The notes: generated by a model from the letters alone, not told the origin. 64,000 nucleotides of DNA from Breviolum minutum Mf 1.05b.01 (GCA_000507305.1 DF239738.1:4195-68194), one strand, 5' to 3'; shown: positions 37,050 to 50,053, numbered from the stretch's first letter. Numbers and translations: made by a program.

Positions 37050-40000
37050 TGGTACGCGGCAAAACAGCATTCAGTGGCAGTCAGCTTCTCTCAGGTTCGG
37101 ACAAATTGTATGAGCCTCGCTACAAGTCAAGAGAATGAGATAGCTGTCTTGAAAAATGATGTCTTTCAGGCCAGTATTGTACCCCTTCAAAAAAATGCAT
37201 CACATGGTTAGTTACATGTATATTATCGTATATTCATACTATAGTACAGTAGTTGAAATATGTTGAAATTATCGAAAGTCTGGAAACTACTGAAGGCATC
37301 CATTAAATCACATCACCCTGAGGTCTGAGGCTGAAACCCACCGAAAGTGCAGGTACCAGTGGTCTTGTCTCGCAATGAGCGCTTCTAGATGCCAAAAAGT
37401 AACTGAGCGCAGCTGTGTAGTTGGAGCAGTTTGGTATTTGCGGGCCTTGAAAAAGTATGTTTTTCTGTTCATCACAGCTTGAATGCCTGAAGATTTTCAA
37501 AAATCGTCAAGCCTTTCTTTCGGTTCAGAGTATAAGCACGGCAGGACACTGGCCTTGACACTCCTAGGCATCCACAAGCAGTCATGGCAGGTCTTGCGCG
37601 ACCTGCGTAGAAATCGTAGAAGGTATCGCAATCACAGAGTACAAACAAGCTCCAAACATGGTCGCAGGTTCGCACCTAGACGCGCCCACATCTCAATTTC
37701 TTCTCTAAGTTTTGAGTTCTGAGAGCCAACATGCAGACAAGCACCATGGCAAGATATGGCAAGATGTGATCCTTACTTGAAATATCTTAAGATGCAATGC
37801 TCACATTTCCGTATGTTGACTAATTACGTTCACCGTGTCAAAAACTCGTCCAGCTCAGCTCACATTTCCGCACATCTCATCACTCATCAGGCACTCTACA
37901 GGTGCTTCAAACATGCATTTTTCCCTCGGGTGCAGCTCCTGGAGTAGCAATTTGGTTCGCGGCAAAATCGGTTTCAATATTTTTCCAGTTTTTCGTTTTG
38001 ATGGATTTGTTTTTGTGGATTGTGTGGATTGTGTGGATTGTGTGGATTGTGTGGATTGTGTTGCAGGCGAAGCGTGAAGGCCTTCTAGCAAATTTGCGGT
38101 TGGTTTTATAGCCATTGCTATACATCCAACACCATCCTGAAGTATCCTTCAGTGATAAAAAGGCACATTCTGAAGTGGAATCTCAAGAAGACTAGAAATC
38201 TATCCAACATGCGACCCTAACATAGTGTCTGGATTGAAACTGCTCCTCCGGCAATGGGAAGACAAAGCTTTTGTGGGGCGGACGCGTTCACGCTTCTCGG
38301 GCACGCATGGATTTCACGGAGATGACGCTGACTTCAGCGAGGAATCTAGAAGGCCTGGCTGAATCCAATGATGGAGCAAGGCGCAAGGCATCAGAAAGTG
38401 TTGCAGGGGAAGTCACAAGAAGAATTGGTTTGGCAAAGCCTGCTAGAATCTAGAACAATTTGTCCTGCTACACAATAGCCCCAGCTGCTAAAAGCTTTTC
38501 AACATTCTGAGTGTGTGAGATGAAAAAAAGTCCCAGAGACTCAGAAAGGAACCCAGAATGAAGAACTCTGACTCTTGAAATCATGTTTTAAGCTCGAACT
38601 CGTTCTGAATCTCCGGCGCCCCTTGACCGCCTTCAGCTGGCGCAGATTCCCTGTGCATTGCGGTTGATCCAATGATGGAAATGCTGAAGACAGAGAGGAT
38701 CACGACACAAACCACCTGAGAATCCAAGTCCGTCTAAGTCTGTCACAACTTCCAAGAACAAATGTAAACATGCTATAACTATAATATGCCATGTATGAAA
38801 TTTATTGAAGATCAACCTGCAAGCTGGAATGACTCCCTAAGCATCAATGGGTGGGTTGGAATCGCAAAATCTGTCACCCGTCGTGACTCTGGGCATGCGG
38901 CGTGAGGAGGCAGTGCCACGTAGTCCGAGATCATTAATTCAACCCCAATAAAAAGAAGGATGAAGCACCTGGCACTTGCAATAATGGGCATAATGGGAGA
39001 TGGGAAAGGAAAAGGACAGAATATCTTAAACCTCGTCATACGGTTTCGTTAGTCATTACAAGTGTAAACCAGAGGTGTCTTGTAATTAGTCGGACATTAC
39101 CTTCACCTTCACTTTGCCCTCAGTCTGTCGTGGTGCGGTGCCATGGTGTGTTGCTTGCATGTCGCACCAGGTACGATACGTGGAGCATACTTTATCTAAT
39201 TCAAAAATTCAATCTGTCTGGGCCCTAATTTCTATGCTTATTAGGCAATTTCATGCCAATAGTCTGTCAGAACATTGTGCATGGCAGGCCGCTTCATGCA
39301 TATCTTCCAAATCTGCCAAAAAATCTTCTCTGTAGCTCCTCGTGTATATTTCAGAAGTCACATCTCACACGGAGAAAAAAAGGCACAAAGAAGAAAGGTT
39401 CTGTCAAAACAAGCAAAACTGATCAAAACTGGCTGATTTCAGTGGAGCAATGATGAACTTGTGGCCACACTTGTGACCAAAAGATGCCGAAGGCACAAGC
39501 CATATTTCAGAAGACCGAAGAGTTGAACCAAATCTTGGACCACGAAGAACATTGCACGCAAAGCGAACATCCTTGGCTTGGAGCAAAATCCTCAAAAAAA
39601 TCTACACCCAGTCAGAATGTCAAATCTTTCTATGATATGCTTTGCGTGTCTGCAGCTTGATTCTCTAGATGATTCATGAGAATTCGCCATCCACCTATAG
39701 TCGTGTAGTCTGTTGCGTTGTCTTTTTCTATGTCACCGTAGCGAACTGGCTCATTCCCTTCACCCATATTTCCCAATACGAGAGCTCCCAGGCGTGGCGG
39801 CCAGTGGTTCCCGCGCTCTCATATTGGATCAAGCAACGCTAAGATCGCTGACGTGGCTGAGGCCCACAGGTCTGGGATCTGCGCCGCCTGTGCCAGAGTT
39901 TTACAACTGGCACAAGAACTCTGTCTTGGACTTGCAAATGAGATATCTGGCTATTGTTAAGCCCTGTCAGTTTTAAAAGCTATGGGTGCCCGAACTTTTG

Positions 40001-41450
40001 CGCTGACACTGTCCTTGGTTTGAAACGGCCAGCTTTGTACAGCCAGGGAGTCCAAGGACCAAGCCACAGACTGCCAGCGTTGTACAGCCAAGTGTCTACA
40101 GCAAAGATCAAGTCAGTGCACTCCAAGCCTGGACAACCAAGCAAACATAAGAATCAATCTATTAACTTGGGGACACAGCAAGCGAAACAGGATAAAGAGG
40201 TGTAATACCGTGCAGTAGGAAACGAATGTCGAAAAGTGAAAAGAATTGAAAAAACATGACATGTGAGACATCTTAGAGCAGCTAAGATGCAACACACGAC
40301 GGGCAATAGCAGCGTGAAAGTCGCTCTCCCATCCTTCCACATAATTAAGTTCCCTTCCTGACAGTGCAAGCATCGCTGTGAGCTCGCGGAGATGTCGCGT
40401 TGAAAAGGCGATTTTCCGTCGTTTTCACAAAGGCAAAAGCCTGCGGTCCTGCTCTTCACCGTAGCTGTTGTGAAGTCTACTCCCAAGCAGCCAGCGGAGA
40501 AATATAATGGGCTGCGTCTCAGAGGCCTCCTTGAAAAGTCCGGATCAGTCTTCTAAGTCTTAAGCCTTGCACTTGTAGAAGTTCAGTTTAGCCACGCAAA
40601 CAAATGCCTCACATTAAGGTACAGTAATTTGAAAAACATGACCTTCATTTCATTCCATCTGCGCAGACCGAGTTGGCCGGCAAAACCAAGGGGGAGAACA
40701 ACGGACAACGGGCCTAAGCCAAGAGCCGTACATGAAGAATGCTACACTGCTACACCTTAAATCCCTTTTACTCCAACATGAGATTCAATCATGGCCGAAT
40801 GGACAGGAGTTGTCCTCCTCCTCTTCTTTGGCAGCTTGTATCCCACTCCTGAGGCTGCTACCGTTGCAACTTGCGACTTGTCACTCACTGGCATCGCTGA
40901 CATTCCAAGTCCAAGTCACCAAATCAAAAAAGCACCAAAGACAAAGCGGAACCAGGTGACAAGATCAAGCAACTGCCTGGCATCACAGCCAAAGTAGGAC
41001 AGCTGGACAGCTCAAGTGTACAATGGCTAGTTTGATATGTTACAATGACATAATTTGATATGCTGTTGTGCTGTTCTGCGATGTTATCATGGTTTATGAT
41101 ATTTTATGTTCACATGTAGCTACAAGATACTGCAAGTATTTGTGCACATATATGCAGTGCTTTTACTACCAGTAATAGGAGATGTTGAAGGCCAGGAGCG
41201 CATCTCTCGAAGTGTGGAGTGCTTAAGCACAAGTGTGGAGTGCTAGATCATCTTTTGTATCATCACTGCACAACCAGCTATACTCTCCAAGGGATGTCCT
41301 AATGATCTCACGTCCTGTTGACGTGAAGTTGCTCAGATTCCAGCGTCTACGCATCTAAATGACCTAAAGTACTTCGAACAGGGCCGTCGGCGTTTGCAAT
41401 CTCTGTCCAAGGCTTTCCTTTCAAAGCCACTTCCGTGCCAGGGACCTACA
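37050..41450. other. Unassigned spacer
   Basis: Minus-strand frames at 37500-37303, 37675-37472 and 40486-40113 and plus-strand frames at 39713-39976 and 39954-40205 show no recognisable family. The first two could be 5' exons of the phosphatase-like gene. At 41,210-41,245, gtgtggagtgct occurs twice. Confidence 0.35.
38010..38062. repeat. (TGTGGATTG)n, 9-bp tandem repeat
   Basis: About five copies of the 9-mer, keeping all frames open. It gives TQSTQS and DCVDCV peptides that are artefacts. Confidence 0.9.
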
Positions 41451-41456
41451 AAATCA

Positions 41457-42105
41457 AAAAATATCAAAGGTGTCACATTGGACATGTTCAAAAAATCTGG
41501 CTTCCACCATACATCCTCCAAAAATGCAGGGATTGCTGAACTCCAAGTTGCCGTTGTAAACACGACTTGAGCAAGGCGACCAAAACGGTGTAGACTCCAA
41601 GACTCCACAAGAGACTGCCAACCAAATAGCAAGTCGACAAGCAGTCGAGACCCATCGAACGTGTCAGAGGCAAAGTCCTGGAAGTCTTGTAGAGTTGCAT
41701 CGCTTGCATTTGTCTCGGTCTCATTTGTCCCATTCGATTCAGTTGTTGCAGGCTTTGCTGCCGAGTCCATTCTGAGTTCCGCAAATTCAATTCTCCAATG
41801 AAAGCATTGTCTTTGGCACTGAGAGCTATCGCGATGGCAATGATCACCCAGCCAAGACCTCGGGATCGTTGAAACTTGCGGGCCATCATGGGTTTTGAGC
41901 CCAACCTGCTGCAAAACGGGCCTGAAGAATCATACAAGAATCTCAAGAAACTTGAAGCGTGTACATATTTCTTGGTCATTCTTGAAGAGATGCAAGCTAA
42001 CAAATGTGAAGTTGCTCCCGATCCTTCCCCCATTTTACATTGCCTGACAAGTGCAAATAAAGCGAAGCGAAAGATGACAGCTCCAAATATTCCAAAGAAA
42101 AGAGC
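41457..42105 (-). CDS. Membrane-protein exons, weakly TerC-like
   Basis: The exon 42105-42044 (62 nt) is bounded by TTTTCAG and a GC donor and encodes ALFFGIFGAVIFRFALFALV. This resembles the transmembrane segment of plant and bacterial TerC proteins (YGI.GA.IFR.......G). Further along the strand, from 41858, a hydrophobic segment reads GLGWVIIAIAIALSAKDNAF. From about 41772 to 41457 another open stretch, rich in Ser, Thr and Asn then aromatic residues (DLLFGWQSLVESWSLHRFGR), has good coding composition. I could not join the three in a consistent phase, and the TerC motifs with SVDN and DSIPA were not found. The family call is a hint only. Confidence 0.3.
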
Positions 42106-42310
42106 CTGAAAAGTTGAAAGTGTCGACCGAAGTTGGATGTGTGAAGGTGTGTAAGGTCCGGGTCTCAAAATGCTGAGGTGAGCATTCCTTTAATGATTCA
42201 ATGAGATCTAATGAACTAAAGTATATTAAAGTATATTTAGTCGTCCTGATGTCTAGACGCACATTTGCGCATCAAACAGCAATCCTTCAAATGGAGCCTT
42301 GTGGATCACT

Positions 42311-42505
42311 TTAGTGGGTGTCTTGTAGAGGCGGAAGATCAAATGAAAAACAAAGAGGTTGTCGATCGACAGCAGCCATTCCTTGGCGACACGGATTCAA
42401 GATGCAGACTGTTTGTGGAGTTTGCAAGGGCACAAATTTGTAATCATCGTTACCTGCAAAAAAGTGCATATGCAAAGCAAGCGCATGTGTGGTGCAGGAC
42501 CTGAA
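42311..42505 (-). CDS. Hypothetical exon (NDDYKFVPLQTPQTV)
   Basis: After an acceptor-like CTTTTTTGCAG at about 42459 the minus strand reads NDDYKFVPLQTPQTV and continues open to 42311. No family recognised. It lies upstream of the membrane-protein exons and could belong to them. Confidence 0.25.
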   Translation of the reverse strand, partial: FRSCTTHALALHMHFFAGNDDYKFVPLQTPQTVCILNPCRQGMAAVDRQPLCFSFDLPPLQDTH

Positions 42506-42683
42506 TTCTGTCTGAGAAGCTAAGGTATAGCCACTGCACCACTGAACACCTGCAAATGTTGGGAGGCATGTAAGGGCAAAGAGGGCACAAACGTCCACAG
42601 ACTTGGGATGTTTCAAAATCTTTGGAGATTTATTTTTGACATTGGTTCTTTTCCTTTCAGTTTGAGGATTCTTCGGGTTTTCC

Positions 42684-42726
<43 letters not shown>

Positions 42727-42882
42727 ATAGTAGTAGTAGTAGTAGTAGTGGTAGTAGTGGTAGTAGTGGTAGTGGTAGTGGTAGTGGTAGTGGTAGTGGT
42801 AGTGGTAGTGGTAGTGGTAGTGGTAGTGGTAGTGGTAGTGGTAGTGGTAGTGGTAGTGGTAGTGGTAGTGGTAGTGGTAGTG

Positions 42883-42949
<67 letters not shown>

Positions 42950-43084
42950 TCGTGCAGTAGCAGTAGGAGTAGGAGTAGGAGTAGGAGTAGCAGCAGCAGT
43001 AGCAGTAGCAGCAGTAGTAACAGTAGCAGCAGTAGCAACAGTAGCAGCAGCAGTAGCAGCAGCAGCAGAAGCAGCAGAAGCAGT
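42684..43084. repeat. 400-bp GTA/GTAGTG trinucleotide repeat
   Basis: An uninterrupted array: (GTA)n, then a long (GTAGTG)n core, then (GTA)n, then a decayed part with GTAGCA and AGCAGC words. The long poly-valine, poly-threonine, poly-leucine and tyrosine-rich ORFs on both strands arise from it and are not genes. Confidence 0.97.
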
Positions 43085-44889
43085 TGTATACAACGTAGGT
43101 TTTTGCTTGCCTGTCGTCCTTCCTCCCTTCCATCCTTGGGTCAAAAGTTCCACATACAATTCCCATCACTGCACTCGATTCAAGTCGCCTGCTACAGAGC
43201 CATGCTCTGCAAAGACCACCATGTTGTAACCTAAACACAAAATAGAGCAAAATGAATGGGTCTCATCGCCAAACTAAGGACTAGTGACATATGCTGAATC
43301 GCTGAGAAATCGTTGACGGCTCTGGTGAAATCCAAGTCACCTATGCCGACTAATGTCCAAAAGCCCACCAAGGCCAAGTGCTGGCGTAACCCAGACAGAT
43401 CCAATCGTTGTAGCAGAAAAAAGTCCAAACCCCTGGGAAGCAAAGATTTTTGTTTCTTTTTTTTTGTCACTGGAGTCAAGTCGCTTTCACGGCCACAGCG
43501 CTGAGCACACCGCACTAGAGCTATTGTGAGACAAATGAAGAAGCCCTGGAGAGGCACGGAAGGGAATGAAGACATAAGACATGTAAAGACATGTCGTGTG
43601 AAGAATATGAATCTCTGAAAGTTGAAATTTGACACTGCTCTGCTTTCTAATTCACACCCGTATAATCCATCTTTACGTCCACAAATCTTCTGATTATTGG
43701 CATTCGGCTTGGTGGACCCCTGGAATTACCCCTGCCCATCGTTGCCAGGAGGTCCTTGTCTTTTCGGGACCACTGCACAGGGTGAAGGTGGGCTCTTCTC
43801 ACGGTGGTGATATTCAAAAAAGGTGTGACCTTCCCAGGTCTTGCTCTGGAAATGTCTCAGGAATCTCATGTCAGAACATGAAAAAGTATCTCGACCAAGG
43901 CCTCCTCGTCAAAGATATCAGAGAGCCATCCTTGATACAAGAAGTATTGGCAGGAAAGATAAGAAAGCCATGGTTGGGTGGTTGCAAGTCACACATGTGC
44001 CCATGCAATGCCATACAATCACTGTCAGGAAATTGTGACTGGTTGAAAAGCCATCAGCATCTTCAGCCAGGTTTCGGGTAGCCTCTGACATCCCGGAAAT
44101 CCCATGATCTGCAGCAGTTGTAGACAACCTGGACCAAGTGGTTTGGACACCCCATGCCAACCAGGGGTTTTCACTGCATCAACTTATTCACAGTTCTGAC
44201 ATTCCAAGCTCTCAGACGTAGCAGATGTGACCACGTTCTGGATGAGAGAAGTGTTGGGCTGAATCTGGCAGAAAAACTCCAAGGAGTGCAAGAAAAAATA
44301 TAAGAAACTGGAATGGTTGAATGGTTGAATGGTTGTGGAAGCCGGTAAGCCTGCCTTGCCAAAGTTTTTGTTCAAACAGATTTCCAAATGCACAACAGAT
44401 CTTGCGAGCTTCAAAGGTGGCCGCCTTGACTTCCACATGGCGCTGCAGGAGGCAAGAGCTCTTCTGGCCTCCACGGGTATGCACCTCAGACGGGACATTC
44501 AAACTTGAAAAGTACAACACCAACCAGTAGCTAAGAAGGACATCACCCGACAAATGGCATCAAGTAATAGCTGCTATTGCGAGTAGCTTGAAACTTTGAA
44601 ACTGAAATTCGGTCGCAGAGCTTCTTTTTGGAACATCAGTTGCTAGCTGAGCCTCACTCAAGCTTGCAAGGCAGCTAGGCTGTGTGCAGGAAGGATGTGA
44701 ACCTGAGGGCCAAGCCCTCTTCAACACAGCCTACCTTGCACAACCCAAGGAAATGAATTTGCCATTGCGGCATGCGGCGACTTGTAGGAAGCGTGAACCT
44801 GACAGTCACAGGGACTCTCTACGACACAACCCCCTACACGCTCGACGCGCCCCAAAACGATGAGGGAGAAGTACGAAATGCCCAGACTT
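43085..44889. other. 3' flank of the actin gene, unassigned
   Basis: Open frames at 43635-43231, 44170-43918 and 44553-44184 on the minus strand and 43629-44081 on the plus strand were read without recognising a family. aatggttgaatggttgaatgg at 44,315-44,335 is a short tandem repeat. Confidence 0.35.
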
Positions 44890-47493
44890 CTAGAAGCACT
44901 TGCGATGGACAATGGTTGGGCCAGATTCATCGTATTCACCTTGCAAGTCGCCAATGGGCCAATGGGGATTGGATGGGATTCAATGGGATTCTGCTGCAAC
45001 CATAGCAGATATATCATTGACGTCCTGCTGCATCCAAGTGCTAAGATGAACAGATTTGATAAGCTTTGTATATCTTTATATTATAAGATGCATTTCTATG
45101 AGTCCAACTTGTTCAGAAGTGAATGCTTCATGACTGGAGAGTGCCAGCAGCAAGTACTAAGTGCTTGATCCCGTGAAACATCTTTGGACATGTTTGCGGT
45201 TGACTGTCAGTTATATTCAGTGTATAGTGTATCCTTCCGTTTGAGATGATTTGTCATGGCTCTTTCCATCTTTCATTCCCTCCAAGTTGCCCTTGGAGAT
45301 CCACATCTGCTGGAATGTACTGAGAGAAGACAAGATGGAACCACCAATCCACACGCTGTACTTTCGCTCAGGGGGAGCCACCACCTTGATCTTCATGGTT
45401 GAAGGTGCCAAGGCTGTCAATTCCTTGGTCATGCGCTCTCCGATTCCTGTGAACATGGTGGTGCCGCCTGACAAGACAACGTTGGCATAGAGATCCTTGC
45501 GGATGTCAACATCGCATTTCATGATCGACTGGAAGGTGGTGTCATGGATTCCACTGGCCTCTTTCCCCACAAAGCTTGGTTGGAACAAGACCTCTGGGCA
45601 GCGGAAACGTTCTGAGCCCACTGTGATGATGTTGCCATCCGGTAGCTCGTAGGTCTTCTCCTTGTCGCTGCTCTCAGATGCAGCCTTCATCTCACTGTCG
45701 AAGTCCAAAGCAATATAGCAAAGCTTCTCCTGTCCCGGAATTTGTGCAAGCTTCGTCTGTAGAGGATTAAGGGAGATGAGTGGACAAGATGTCACTTGGA
45801 AGCTTGAAGGAGTACTTCTCTCTAAGAAGGCTCCAAATTTACTACGAATGACAGGGTTTACAGGGATAGTATCTTTGAGCTGCAAAGCCATCGAATGTAG
45901 ATCTAATTTGACAAACAAGACGGGAAATTCCACAATGAAGGGGAACATTGCCCTTACTTCTTGATACATCGAGCAAACCTTGACATCGCGCACAATCTCG
46001 CGCTCGGCGGTGGTGGTGAAGGAATAGCCACGCTCGGTCAAGATCTTCATCATGTACTCCGTGAGATCACGGCCAGCCAGGTCCAATCGCAAAATCGCAT
46101 GGGGAAGGGCATAGCCCTCATAGATGGGAACCGTATGGCTGACACCATCCCCACTGTCCATTACGATTCCTGTGGTGCGGCCAGAAGCATACAGGGACAA
46201 GACTGCCTGGATAGCCACATACATCGCTGGAACATTGAAGGTTTCGAACATGATTTGCGTCATGCGTTCACGGTTGGCCTTTGGGTTCAAGGGGGCTTCC
46301 GTGAGCAGCACCGGATGCTCTTCTGGAGCAACTCGCAACTCGTTGTAGAAGGTGTGATGCCAGATCTTCTCCTGTGCCAAAAGATGCTAGAAGATGCCTA
46401 AAAGTGCAACAAAAAAACGCAAATATATACAGTAGCCCAAACCATGCCCAAACCAAAAAACAACTACATCCGTTCATGACAAAGTGTTTTGAAGTGTAAT
46501 CCGAAGGGTGCAATTTCGGAGCAAACAACGAGTCCAAGTCATTTGTGGCTGCGTTTTCAAACCGAGAATCCATATCATCCCAATTCGTGACAATGCCATG
46601 CTCAATGGGATACTTCAAGGTCAGCACACCTCGCTTGCTCTGGGCTTCATCTCCTACGTAACTGTCCTTTTGGTCCATGCCGACCATGATCCCTGGCATC
46701 TTGGGCCGGCCGACAATGCTCGGGAAAACTGCTCGAGGAGCATCATCGCCTGCAAAGCCTGCCTTGCACATGCCACTGCCGTTGTCAACGACCAGAGCTG
46801 CAACCTGCAAAAGGTCGATAGATGCTGATGGGCTTTCACGATCTTTTTAACAGGTCACCCAATGAAAATTGATAGCGATGAAAACACCCACCACGGCGAT
46901 GATTCTATGGGGGATGCACTCACAAGTGGCAATTCCTGATACCAAGACTGGCATATCTAGCACCGACAAATGCAGCCAAGAAAAGGACTGCTTTGTCGTC
47001 CCTAGGATTCTACAAAGAGGAAGGGCCCTGCGCAAGCTGTACTAGATCTGTTTTGCGATCAGACATACCCAAACGTAGAGGTGCACAGTAAGACAAAGTG
47101 TTGCCAGAACTGTTGGACATCCAAACAAACCACTTGAAAACCGCAGCTGAAAAGTAAGAAATCGCAAGAATGTATTTCATCTAAGTTTCGCCAGCCAGTA
47201 GGGGACAACAGTAGCAGTATTGGAGTGCTTTTAGCGGACCTCATGCGTTTGCATTCATACAAAGTTACGCATCGTGCTCAGGTGTGCGCGATTGGCACCA
47301 CTCTTGCTGCATTCTGTGACGCATGGCTGACAAAACGGACTACTGCCGCGCTTTCGACTATACATGGTAACATGTCAACACTCAGATTACAGCTCGCAAG
47401 AACCACCATCTCACATGACATGGCCGTAGGCATTCTGCTCAACAGTTAACGCGCTTTGTCAGGCCCTGACAATCACGCCTCTTCGTCACCCAT
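44890..47493 (-). CDS. ACT: Actin (complete, five exons)
   Basis: Exons: 47493-47479 (MGDEE), 46804-46571 ([16 protein letters not shown] to NWDDM), 46371-45979 ([20 protein letters not shown] to IVRDVK), 45729-45291 ([13 protein letters not shown] to WISK) and 44939-44890 ([15 protein letters not shown], stop TAG). Together they encode 376 residues, the normal actin length. The nucleotide-binding DNGSG and the phosphate loops are intact, and the C-terminal HRKCF is canonical. Actin polymerises into filaments. Intron donors are GC (47478), GA (46570), GT (45978) and GC (45290); all end AG|G. The 15-nt first exon was placed because it starts with ATG and fits [14 protein letters not shown]; it is the least certain piece. 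The third intron (45978-45730) is 249 nt, in frame and without a stop, so one open frame runs through two exons and the intron. Confidence 0.96.
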
Positions 47494-50053
47494 GGCTGTA
47501 GAAGTTGTTTCGGAAGCCGAAGCGAGAGATCACAATGGTCGTTGGATTTGGGAGTGCTAAACCGCTGCGGGCCATGACCGATCATGACTGACTTCACTCA
47601 CTCTCAGGGGTATCTAAGAAGTAAAAAAACATCACATTTCTGAGTGCCTGATTTCAAATCTGAGTTTCGAGCCTCCAAAGGTGCAGCTATACCTGATATT
47701 TCGATATATTTCGGACATGAATTTCATTGGCGAATTCATGAGAACACTGCTTTCGCTATGCAGAAAGGTGGCTAGAGGCCACGAAAAGGGCCAACAGGCA
47801 GGCCTTAAAAATGTCGATGGAGGGGTGGATTGATGGCACAGTGGTTATGGATTGTTATGGGTTATCTGAGATTATCTGTGCGATCTGAGAACTACACAGA
47901 AAGTGCTGTAGCAGTAGAGGTAAGCTGCAAAGGTTTCATGACCTTTGGAATCACATGAATTGCACCGCAAATTCGCACGACTGCTAATTGGTTCAAAACT
48001 TGTTGCGCCTGTAGGCCAGTAAGTACTAGTACCGGACGACACGTAAATACTCAAGCAATTTGAGCCTGAGGTGAATTATTCATGTCTGTCATAGCGTGGA
48101 TCCAACTGGTGTGTTGACTATTCAATCTTAACCAATTTTACATATTCATTCTCCATTTTGGCAATCGCTAAAAAGTCAATGTATCGCTTTACATCCAAAC
48201 GGAGAGAGTCAGGCGACTCGACAATCCATCAGACCAACGCAGATAGTCACCTCACAGGAACCCCTTTCCTTTTCTGCCACAAGCGCTGCGATACATGCGA
48301 TACAAATCCAGGTGGCTCATGCACTGAGCACTTGAAACAGGTCACCCGGTTCAAGGATGTTCAAGGTTCATTTGCTCAATTCGGAAGCTCCATGTATATA
48401 AGATTTGCTTATCAGATGCTTTCTTAGTTGTATGAAAGGCAGTGCAAAAATTCACATATGCAGACTATCCAGATATAGCAATTTAACAGGTACACATGTC
48501 ATATCAACTACAAAAATGGTCTGTGCCCTGGACCTGACTGAGTCTCGTCAAATCATACCCTGTTCTATATATACCCTGGAAGTCCAACCACCATTTTTTA
48601 GAGGTTGGTTTCCGAACCGCCATTATCTTAGTAGGGGTTTATCATCTTCCAAAAGGAACCACCATTTTTAAAATGGTGGTTGACTTCCAGGGTATATATT
48701 TTTTCTTTTCAGACACGAATGACCTTTGCCACAATGCAAAGTTTCAAAACATAGTCTTCTCTGGTCACTGGTAAAAAGCATTTGATGTCGTGATATGTCT
48801 GAGTGCACAATAAATCACCGTCCCGAAATTAATATCATTTAATATCCTTTAGTGCCTGTCTTTCAGGATCCAGCAAATATAGCAAATGAACAAGAAGTGC
48901 CACAGTGACTGCTGCGCAGTTGACTGCTTCGAGCCTGAATTCACTCCAAGCTGAACCCACCGCAGTCAGACTCCCGAGGCCGAGCGAAATTGACGTCACC
49001 TGCGCAAAGGAAGAAAAAGATGTCTGGATTTGCTACCCTCAGGACCTTTTTTGCCAGCAAAATATTGACCAGGTTCCACAATGTTCCACAATGTTCCACA
49101 TACGTATTGTGCGTCACCCAAGTCCAGGCACAGACTTCATATCTTTTCTGTTTTCTGCGATGCAGGCATCAAGCCACCTGCCAGCTCTTCGGTATAAACA
49201 CAGGCCGGCAACCTAAAGTCAAGCCTGAAAGTCTTGGTACTTTCAGAAAATGACTAAGGAGGGACTGAGTTCCAAACGGTCCAAACCTTCCTCCATTCAC
49301 TTCGTGAAAGGACCAAGGGCGGTCAAGACTCCATTGCTCCGCATGGCGTGCCGGAAACTCATGGAAATTCTAAAATTCCTCATAATGTCATACGCGGCTG
49401 GAGCTGAGCTCTAGCCGCTCTAGCCACGTGAAACATGGAAGCAGGGTCGGGTGTCAATGCCTATGAATCAGAGGCGGCAAGAATGAAAACTGATGCAAAC
49501 CCTACAATTCTACGACAGTGTTTAGAATGTTTAGATGAACTTGGTGCCACTCCGGCCTTGCAATAAGCCTGCATAAACACGAGGGAATCAACTTAGAATC
49601 TACGTGTGACCAAGTCGGGCGGCTCGTTTGATTCGGTGAGGGTGAGGGCGACATTTACGCATGTCTCGTCACTGTCGGAGGTTTGAAGCCGTCCTTAGGT
49701 TTCCGCTTTGTCATGATTCGGTGGACTGAGCTGAGACTGCAGTGAACACGCTCCGGGAGTATCGAAGGCATACGAAACTGGAAGATAGACATGGGAGATG
49801 TCGTGAAACAATCTACTTTTAAATTTAAATTATCATACAAATCACAATATCATGACTATATTACTTCAACATGATATATCTCCTACTGCAAGTTTGATGA
49901 AACGTGAATCAAAAAACAATAGCATACAATACAATAGCCACATTTAAGATCCATTCCCACCAAGAAGGGGAAGTTGTTTGATTGAAACGAATCCAAAGAT
50001 GGCTAAACGAACAACTGCAATGCGCTGCTCATTGCTAAATATCATGCAACGTA
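47494..50053. other. Spacer upstream of actin
   Basis: No gene recognised, apart from the foldback element at 48.57 kb. gttccacaat is repeated in tandem near 49,075. A plus-strand frame at 48905-49216 is unassigned. Confidence 0.4.
48565..48701. mobile_element. Small foldback element (palindromic MITE-like)
   Basis: The left arm atataccctggaagtccaac followed by caccatttttt and the right arm aaaatggtggttgacttcca followed by gggtatatat are inverted copies of about 30 bp enclosing about 70 bp. The interior also carries smaller inverted pieces (accaccattttt / aaaatggtggt). The flanks are tatata-rich, so a target duplication cannot be told from local AT repeats. No coding capacity. Confidence 0.65.

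Noticed and set aside
42613-43250. Long poly-Leu, poly-Thr, poly-Tyr and poly-Val ORFs
   Set aside because: Products of the GTA trinucleotide repeat.
45217-46380. 387-codon frame as an intronless actin-like gene with an 83-residue insertion
   Set aside because: The insertion has a clean GT-AG border and actin sequence is contiguous without it; the frame continues past WISKG into non-actin sequence because another intron starts there.
45251-46401. Plus-strand ORFs over actin
   Set aside because: Shadows of the actin exons on the opposite strand.
48145-48165. CTCCATTTTGGC as a relict of the dinoflagellate spliced leader
   Set aside because: Only about ten bases match the leader and the following bases differ; no retroposed gene follows.
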